Position numbers and translations under genes: made by a program | Shown here: piece by piece, positions 56,523-64,000 of the stretch | Layout of the letters: each line of letters begins with the position of its first letter | Numbering within the stretch: position 1 is the first letter of the stretch | Notes under the pieces: generated by a model | Told to the model about the DNA's origin: nothing | The model's database searches: none | What the model saw: only the letters and a program-made list of their open reading frames with translations | Origin: Alopecurus myosuroides | Lineage: Eukaryota > Streptophyta > Magnoliopsida > Poales > Poaceae | Assembly (NCBI GenBank): GCA_028641055.1 | Contig: CM054061.1 | Coordinates: 116,072,019 to 116,136,018 of the forward strand | Direction: 5' to 3' | Length of the DNA stretch: 64,000 bases

Positions 56523-59500
56523 TATCTATGTGACCATATGCCATCATTCTTATCTTTCTCCGGAGATTTTCAATCTTTCAGTTTTTGCAGCCCTCCACAC
56601 CGAGGATTTCAGTGTCTCCATTTCTTGAACCTCTGTCAGAATTGGCATTTCAGCAGTTCCAGTTCCAGGAGCTTCAGGTTCTCGTGCAATCTGCCACTCT
56701 TTTTTTCAAGAACACAAACCACCACTCAGTGGTCCTGTGATGTGTGGGATTGCTTCAGGAAAGCACCTGGCTACTGTATTCGCTAGTTTCTAAGAAATCT
56801 TGACTGGGAACCTTGTACACCTCTGCCCGGTAGCTGCTAATGGAAGTCTTGTTTTCAGAGAAAGCATCAATTCCATTTTTGTTGCTTCTCAGAGAAAAGA
56901 CTGAAAACTAGAACCATGTTGCAAAGGATATTTTTTGAAGTCCAACCATATGACTGCATGAATCATCTTTTCCCATTGTCAGTTTGTGAAAACCTCCTCT
57001 CTAGTATTGATGGTGATCATCACGGTAGCATCCTGGAGTCTGGAAGTGCAGGAACGATGCAATCTTTAACTTAAATGAGCCAAACATTTTGCCACCAAAG
57101 AGTTTTTAACAGAGGAATTTTTTTTCGGATAAAGAACATATCTTCTTGTTAAAAAATCTTCAATTTTTTAACAGAGCAAATGAACTTATGTCTCACAGAA
57201 CAAGAAGAAAGTCTAATTCCAATCCCAGAAGCTGGTAAGCCAGATTTGTACAATAGGCAATTCTTCGTTTTTTAGTATTTAGCTCTATAACATAGCTTCT
57301 TATTGACATAATTTATGCATAGATGCTCCTTCCATATGAAGAAGTATGATCCTTTGAAGAAACGTCGTTCCTTGCTCCCCGTGATGGAATCACCTCAACT
57401 TTGGATCCAACCTTCCTGATGAATATCTCAATCGTCCATTTTTTAAAAGCATACACACTCTGTCTACAAAAGTTCTTCCTTGAATTAAGCTTTATACTAG
57501 ACATGAGAGATAACTATAATAAAAGAGATATGTTCTACAGCACATTCCATGATAAATTAACATTTATGCCAGCAAACAGTTTGCTTTTTAGTTAATCAGA
57601 GGCGTCTAATAAGATTAAAAAGAGTGCACTCATTTCTCATCTCCAGCCTGCAAATACCTATGCAAAACAATCCGATCCCAGTTTTGATGAATGATGATGA
57701 TAAATTTTAAAACATCAGAATCAAACACTTCAGTGTATAAATATTTTAACAAAGATCAAAGCATGATGTCTTCCAAGTAACATTGCATTTCTGAGACTGT
57801 TCAACAAAAGACGCCAATAAAATACTGTCAATGCAATGTAGTCATCCTATTCAACAATTGTGCACATAAACAAGTCCGAGATATATAAGACATCCGTCCG
57901 TTAAACATAGAGTTGCTTCAGCCAATAGAACAAGCCAAGAATTGTCACGTAATTTCGCCAAAATGAGATCTCATGACTTCCAGTTGCCACCTTCAGCTAT
58001 GTTGTTGGTCAAAATTAAGGAACCTGCAAGGGAACATAGTAAGCACAAATTATTTTGGTGATGACATACTTGGGTGACATTTCTGTTGAAGTGCTACTTG
58101 GATAACATTTCCATATTGGTGATAAGTCAATTTACAGCATGGTTACTTGGTAAGCAATAGCAAGGAGCATACTTCAGTTCAGTCCTGATTTGGAAGTTCA
58201 ACTTTGTCCCAAATTTGAGGTCTGGGATATGGCAGACCAGGTACTGGAGTAGTTCCGACAAGGTTACTACTATGAGTAGCAGTCAAGCACTAGAGACAGT
58301 GCAAATGATTTTGAGATTCAAGAAAGTTGAGCCAGTCACTGTGTTACCAACTCATTGGCTAGTCGCACAACTAGCACGACAGTCGTAAATAGTCACAACT
58401 AGTCAAGTTCTTTTGGTTGGACGGCATGTACCAACTGAAAGACCACTCTAGCGACTAGTCGTGATTAGTCGAACGACTCTTAATCATTGTTGTGTAAGAA
58501 AAATATTCAAGCAGAATACTTCTTTATTAAAACTGCAGCATGATTGAAGAAAACGAAGTACCAATCAAGTTTGAGTTAAGGATAACAATGGTGTTCTAGT
58601 AAATATTGGACAGCTAAGATAACCAGTTCAGCAAAGTGACTTGGAAACATGACTGAAACCTCCTTGTTTGTGCAACACACTGCAGGGGCAGTTTAGGGGA
58701 AATTCAGGAAAAAAAAGATACGAGTAAATATCAAATGAAAGAAGGTACACAAACAAGAGTAACTCAAGAGAATGTACCACCGATAAGTGGCTGGCAAGCT
58801 TCAGTTTTTGTGGCCTTTGTCTGCACGAACCAGCATATCTGCCAATGTCTTCCTTTCGCAATTGGTCTTGTTGCTCGAAAGGGTTCCTTCAATTATATTT
58901 ATAGAGACAAGAACTTGAATAAAATAACACAGAGTAACAATAGAAGTATATGTTTCTTCATTACACCAGGAATTGAATTGAAAACAACGTTTAGGCATTT
59001 GACATGACCATTGCATATCTAAAAGTTGACATTAATTACAGAAGCAAAAAAAAAAAGTTTTCATGATAGGAAATCCCATATAAAATGTGATCAACAAAAT
59101 GCACCACATTCCCTAGCAATGCTAAAATTCCACCTGTGATTATCCTAAACAAAAGTAGAAGATACTGCTTACCATAGTAATCCAGAAAGGTATGAGCCCA
59201 TTTGCAATGGTTAAGCCACAATATTTAAAATATCGATGATGAAATTATACAGCTGAGAAACTTCAATACAAATGCAATCGGTGTCTATTAACAGAATAAT
59301 CCATGCTATGCAAAAGGTTCCAATAAGCACATAATTTGATAAATTGTTAAACTAGAACCTGTTCGAGCAATCTAATGTCAACGTATGAAACAAGCATGTT
59401 GAAGAAGCTAATATATATATATACCTGGGATATAGCTAGATGCAAGCCATGTTGAGAGCACGCACGGAAGAAAGAGAGTAGAGTGGCGCGTCATTTGAGA

Positions 59501-60700
59501 GGCGATTTGCTCTGGAAGATGACTCCTCGAAATCTCCTCCCCATTAGCCATGTCCAGGGCAATAACAACACCACGATGTTGGAGGTATAGAACGTTGGCT
59601 TTGAACGGATCTATGGCGGCAATCCCCGGTCTGCGGTATTCCAGTGGTTTGGATTTATCGGGCGAGGTTTCTGCAATAATTTCAAATGTAATCCCGTGAT
59701 CCAGCGCCCAGCTGCTGCTCTCGACATCGAGCGAAAACGAGGTGATCAGGAACGACTTGGGTGTCTTGCCCAGGTCCAGGTGGACGAACCGCAGCTTCCC
59801 CTCGCTGATCCCCATGCGCCGGTACCTGCTCTCTATCGGACTCCCTGCCATGCCGCCGACACATGGAGGCTGCAGCACACTGCAGCCCGGCAGCTCGACG
59901 AAGCGACGCTCCGGCCGGTCGCTGAACGGGTCGACGGAGCAGACACCCCAGGTGACGTCCACCCACCACAGCCGGTCCCCGAACGCCAGCACCTCGTGTT
60001 CTATCTGCATCCTCCGCTCATCCTGCATCGTGCACGGCGGCTCGGCCACGGCCAGCGGCCGCTCCTCCCACTGCCCTGTTTCCGACAGAAACCGACGCAC
60101 GACTCTGCCTTCCGGGCCGATGCTGAGCTGAGCGACGACGTACCTGTCAGGCGGGCCGTTGGAGGCTTCGGAGGATTGGGTGAGCAGGCCGAAGGGCGTG
60201 CTCCCCTTCGGCACGTGCATGCCCGGGGCAGGGTCAGGGAGGCGGAACAGCTGGCCGCTCAGAGGATTGCAGATGAAGAGCCTCACGTCCCTTTTGACGC
60301 CGCCGCCCACGGCCAGTTCGTGCAGCGATTTGGGGCAGTGGCGGGTGTCGAGGAAGTCGAGGAGGAGGAGGCCGTCGCTGCTCGCGCCGCGCACGATGCC
60401 AACGAGGAAGTCCATGGCGTCGCCGCGGGGGTCGACGAAGCGGGCGGGGAGAGAGAGTTGGGAGGCGCGCGGGGCCGCGTTGAGGTCGAAGGACGCGCGC
60501 GCGCCGGGCGAAGGCGCCCTAGCTGACGCGTCCAGCGCCGCCTCGATGTTCACCATGGCCCATTGGGGCCGGGAGCGCGCCGAGCAGAGGGAGCGGCTGA
60601 GGGGCGCGGAGACGACGGCGGCGAGGCGGCGGAGCAGGAGGGGCATTTTCCCTCTGGAAGGGCCGGCGATGTTGTGTCAGTGTGAGCAGAGACGGGGAGG
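56523..60700 (-). repeat. Tandem unit 3 of the DUF1618 array
   Basis: About 4.2 kb matching unit 2 along the noncoding stretch (56523-58800) and the gene. The noncoding part has no gene of its own apart from the conserved 3' exon of D3. Unit 3 lies about 33 kb from unit 2 because of retrotransposon insertions. Confidence 0.7.
58801..60646 (-). CDS. DUF1618 domain protein D3, intact, two exons
   Basis: Exon 1 is 59425-60646 and exon 2 is 58801-58886, joined by a CAG|GTATAT donor and an AATTGAAG| acceptor in phase 1, giving 435 residues. The N-terminus MPLLLRRLAAVVSAPLSR is rich in Arg and Ala and lacks acids, like a mitochondrial presequence (inference). Family segments seen are DFLVGIVRGASSDGLLLLDF, RLFICNPLSGQLFRLPDPAP, VVRRFLSETGQWEERPL, VLAFGDRLWWVDVTWGVCSV, GISEGKLRFVHLD, and AAIDPFKANVLYLQHRG. 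Exon 2 adds TLSSNKTNCERKTLADMLVR and stops. DUF1618 is a plant, mainly grass, family of unknown function. I chose the start because it matches D2 and precedes the conserved presequence. Two paralogues lie in the window and both are broken, so D3 is the best candidate functional gene here. Confidence 0.8.
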
Positions 60701-62422
60701 GGAGTGTGGAAGAGCAAAGGAGAGAGATTTTGCAAAGCCGGTGGTGGGGAAAGAAGGGGTTTGGTGCATGGACTCGGTCCATGTACATAGTATCTCTGGT
60801 ATCTTCTGGCAACAGCAAAGGTCCCGTCGAGCGTTCCTCGGGTCAGCCCGAATGGTCCGGCGGAGAAGACGACAGAGGGATGTCAGTTCGAACTTCGAAG
60901 CCCGTGCTTCATCAACTCCTGCAAAGTTCTAAAAAACACTTGCTAATTTGTGAGTCCGTGGGTCGCTGCTTCCTTCTTTGCGGCTTCAGTCGACACCGTG
61001 CGAAATACTACTCCCTCAGTTCACAAATACTTAGATGACTTCCATTTGTCTAAATATGACGCAAAATAAAGTAACGAAAAAACAAGAAAACATCACAAAA
61101 AGCGATCGTCTCTTTCTCCTTCCCCGTTTCTTATCTAGCAAGAAGGTCGGCCATGGTCATTTTCTAGATCTAGCCCACTTTTACATTCCTAAATTCAGAT
61201 CCGAACGAAAAAAGGAGAAACACCAGTCGGTTCCTTGGAATTTACATGGGGCAGTGATGAACTGGTGAACAAGTTTGCATCATCCACCAAATCTCTGTAT
61301 ACTCGTGGATTAGGTACGTGAAGATGCATTGACTCCTTTAGATCTTTTTCCTCTCTTTCTCTGAGAACCTCTGGCGTGCCAAGTTGTATGCAAAGTACAA
61401 AAATCAGCCATCGGTTCTTTTGTTCATCGGTTCTTTCTAAAATAAGCTATGAAACACAAAAGTGTTATGTATTTACATCCGTAGATACAAAAAACTTCGC
61501 AGTTAAGAGGAAAAAGATAGAAAAAAAAGGCCTAGTTTTTTGCTAGAAAATCTCAGCAAAAAGGCTTGTTTGGGAACTAACAATACATTAATGGGGACAC
61601 TGAATTTTCATTGTGCTATGTAAAAAAGCATTGCCAGTTATACTTGTCAGTTTTACATTCAACAACTATATATAGTGTCATTGGTTTTACATTTTGGCAG
61701 ATTTGCTTGTTTCTGTTTGACTCAACTGTTTGTTAGAATCATGTTTTGTCAGTTGACAGTTTTTACATTTGTAAAAATAGGAAATATGTGAAACAAGAAA
61801 CATGAGAATAAACTTAATATGTCACTTGTTTAGCCGTGGATTTTTTGGAACTGGATAGTGAATTTTCAGTGTGCTGTGTAAAAAGATAATTAGTTATATA
61901 GGTGTTGTCAGTTTTACATTCGCGAGTTAAAAAATGTGTCATCGAATTTTCTTGTTTCCGTTCCACTCGACAGTTACTAGATTTGTGTTATGTCAGATTT
62001 ACATTTTAACAGTTTTACGTTTGACATTTTTGTATATATAAAAAATTCCCTTAGTCGATGTAAAATTAATGCAACTGAAAGACAAAAGAAAGAAAATCCA
62101 GTACTAGAGTTGTTTAAACTGTTTGATTTTCATTTCAGTTCCTATTTTTCTTGATTGCAGTTTTTGTAAACTACGGGCAAAAATACAAAAAATAAAAATG
62201 TCAAGTGTCTTGGTGTGTGTTCCGGTAAAAACAGATTAGTAAAAAAGGAAATGTAAAACTAGAACAACTTCATATTGGTTCAGTTACTTTTCGCTATGTT
62301 TGAAACTGTTTCATCCGGACATGTTTTACAAAAAATAAATGTAGCAAAAAAACCGATTGAACTGTCAAGAACAAAATGATAATGAATGTGTTGTTTCCCA
62401 TTTTGCAGTTTCCCATCCAGTT
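60647..62422. other. Spacer between D3 and the FAR1-like pseudogene
   Basis: The D3 upstream side is GC-rich for about 300 bases, then the sequence is AT-rich. A partial Stowaway-like end sits at 61011-61060. From about 61560 to 62010 the phrase TGTCAGTTTTACATT and variants recur. The stretch may contain 5' introns or the upstream part of the FAR1/MULE-related sequence; TTTTGCAG at 62401-62408 is a fair splice acceptor. Confidence 0.45.
61011..61060 (+). mobile_element. Partial Stowaway-like MITE end
   Basis: CTCCCTCAGTTCACAAATAC and CATTTGTCTAAATATGACGC resemble one half of a Stowaway-type MITE. The matching right end is not seen, so this is a fragment. Confidence 0.45.
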
Positions 62423-63977
62423 ATGGATTGGTTTGGTGGTATTAACCTTAACCTCGACTAGCCTTTAGCCGAAGATAAGGATGAAGGTTTTCAGGGTTTT
62501 GGTGCTTCTTGTACTGGCCATGCAAGTATGGAAACTTCGAGAGGTGGGCATCGAACTGTATATGCTTCTAGTAGTGGTCATGCTAGTGAAGATTGACTGA
62601 ATGTAAATTCTGGCGTTGGACCTACAGTCGGGTCACGCACAGCTACAGGAGTGACTTTGTCAACCGAAGGCAGTGGCAGCGACGATGAAGCTCAGTCGAC
62701 ACCTAAAGGGTTTGAGGGTTTGTTCCATAGTTTTAAATATCCCGCTATAGCCTCGCGATAGCTTTTCCGGAGCCCTCCCGCTAAAGCTACACACTTCAAA
62801 CGCTAAATTGAAAATAACTCTAATAGTCTGCTAAATCCCGCTATAGCGCTAAATTTGGAGTCATTTAGCCCGCTAAACCGCTATAGTCGAAGGAGGAATG
62901 TAATTGAGTTCCATAAAATCGTTCATGTATCCAAGTATTTCTTCTTACTTTAAACGTATACATAATGCATTGATGCAACTCTTAGTTACTAAATATGTGT
63001 GTCAAATATATGTGATATATAATACATGATGATTGATTGTATGCTTAATTTTTTTTAAAAAAATCATGACTTAAGAGAAACGCTAAATGCGGCATAGCTA
63101 ATCTATAGCCCGTTATGGCCTTTTCTAGCTTCTGGCCGAGCTACTACTAAATGAAATAGCCCGCTATTTAAAACCTTGGTTTGTTCCAAAAAAAACACCT
63201 TTTCTTGGCATGAAATTTGAATCTCATGAGGATGCTCAACGTCACTACAACAGGTATGCAAAATTTGTTGGATTTTCAGTGAAGATCTTCTCATCCAGGA
63301 ACTCAGCTATTGACAAGGAGAAAGACAAGGTTGTCTATGTTTGCAATAAAGTTGGGAAACATGTTGAACAAGAACAAACTCCTGTAAAACAGAGAAGTCG
63401 GACTTTTACTAAACCAACCGATTGCAAAGCAAAGCTCCGAGTCAAGAGAGTAGGAGCAAAATGGGTAGTTACACAGTTTGTTGAGGAGAATACACATGAG
63501 CTTATTAAAAAAATCCAGTTGAAGAAATATCTCAGGTCTCACAAGAAAATTCATAGGGAAGAAAGGAAATTCATTGAGTTTTGGCATGATTTGAAACTAA
63601 GCTCTGGCAGGATTCTTGAGATAATGGCAGAGTTATATGGGGGCATACAAAATGTTCCTTATGTCAGTAAGAAGATCAGCAACTATACTGCCAAGCTCGG
63701 TGAAGAAGATAGGTTCAAAGATGTTCCTCAGCTACTCGATTACTTTGAAGAGTTGAAGAAAGATGGTCCTAATTTCTACTACAAGTTCAAACTTGACGCT
63801 CTAAGCAGAGTTGAGATGATATTCTGGCTTGATGGGTCAGCTAGGGAGGTGTACAAAATGTACCATGATTGCATCACTTTTGGTACTACCTACATGACAA
63901 ACATGTATAATATGCCTCGTGCCCCGCTTATTGGAATCAACAGATATGGCCAGTCCATTCAGCTTGGTTGTGGTTGA
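62423..63977 (+). pseudogene. FAR1/FHY3-like (MULE transposase-derived) gene, disrupted
   Basis: The plus-strand frame begins MDWFGGINLNLD at 62423, has TAG at 62459-62461 and a TGA near 62594, and continues to TPKGFEGLF. There a MITE (62727-63177) is inserted. After it the frame resumes KTPFLGMKFESHEDAQRHYN, the start of the FAR1 DNA-binding domain (WRKY-GCM1 zinc fold), with CKAKLRVKRVGAKWVV and NTHEL. The MULE transposase region starts near 63816 (IFWLDGSAREVYKMYHDC, TFGTTYMTNMYNMPRAPLIG). The frame hits TGA at 63975-63977 after LGCG, where FAR1 proteins normally continue. It may be a FAR1-related gene or a MULE transposase remnant; the window ends before the rest. Confidence 0.75.
62727..63177. 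mobile_element. MITE inserted in the FAR1-like frame
   Basis: 451 bp with imperfect inverted ends (ATAGTTTTAAAT and ATTTAAAACCTT) and many CCCGCTATAG / TATAGC motifs inside. The flanks share a perfect 10 bp repeat, GGTTTGTTCC (62717-62726 and 63178-63187). A 9-10 bp duplication suggests Mutator-like; if the TT/GG edge is counted in the element it could be an 8 bp hAT duplication. No coding capacity. Confidence 0.75.
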
Positions 63978-64000
63978 AAGTGCAATATGGTCAACTAGAG

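Noticed and set aside
59696..60526. A 276-codon plus-strand frame opposite the D3 gene
   Set aside because: It is the complement of a GC-rich, conserved exon. It lacks family features and arises from codon bias on the opposite strand.

Overview
The window looks like repeat-rich nuclear DNA from a grass, probably a Triticeae or other Pooideae relative. The evidence is Stowaway MITEs with CTCCCTCC ends, Tat-like and Athila/Sabrina-like gypsy retrotransposons, a small-LTR copia element, and a DUF1618 gene array, a family greatly expanded in grasses. No prokaryotic, organellar or viral features, tRNA or rRNA genes, or CRISPR arrays were seen.

Layout. 1-5.8 kb: minus-strand gypsy element (gypsy-A: gag, protease, RT, one LTR). 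5.8-8.45 kb: copia fragment (copia-A), cut by a plus-strand gypsy element (gypsy-B, 8452-11472) that ends just after gag. 11.5-14.1 kb: AT-rich spacer. 14.15-15.2 kb: PIF/Harbinger-like element with a coding remnant. 15.6-23.5 kb: two tandem units each carrying a minus-strand DUF1618 gene copy (D1, D2), with two Stowaway MITEs and a hAT MITE in the first. 23.6-24 kb: foldback element. 24047-29400: full-length but mutated copia element with 160-170 bp LTRs (copia-B). 30.1-41.9 kb: a minus-oriented LTR-like sequence split by a 10.3 kb non-autonomous gypsy element (LARD-1, perfect ACCAC target duplication), itself split by an antisense LINE fragment. 41.9-54.3 kb: minus-strand Tat-like gypsy element (gypsy-C) with an antisense ORF, split in its protease by LARD-2, a relative of LARD-1. 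54.3-55.8 kb: 3' end of a third copia element (copia-C). 56.5-60.7 kb: third tandem unit with the only intact DUF1618 gene (D3). 62.4-64 kb: FAR1/MULE-related pseudogene interrupted by a MITE and running to the window edge.

Biology. The only gene I would call functional is D3: two exons, 435 codons, a DUF1618 protein with an arginine-rich N-terminus resembling a mitochondrial presequence. D2 differs by one nonsense codon (CAG to TAG). D1 has lost its middle. All three keep a short conserved 3' exon about 0.5 kb past the main exon. The tandem units were pushed apart by about 33 kb of nested insertions. The retrotransposon genes all carry stops or frameshifts. Nothing seen amounts to a new multi-gene system. 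The most unusual points are the conserved short 3' exon, an identical in-frame UAG between protease and RT in two gypsy elements, an antisense ORF with a 687 bp internal duplication, and paralogous empty sites that date MITE insertions relative to the duplication.
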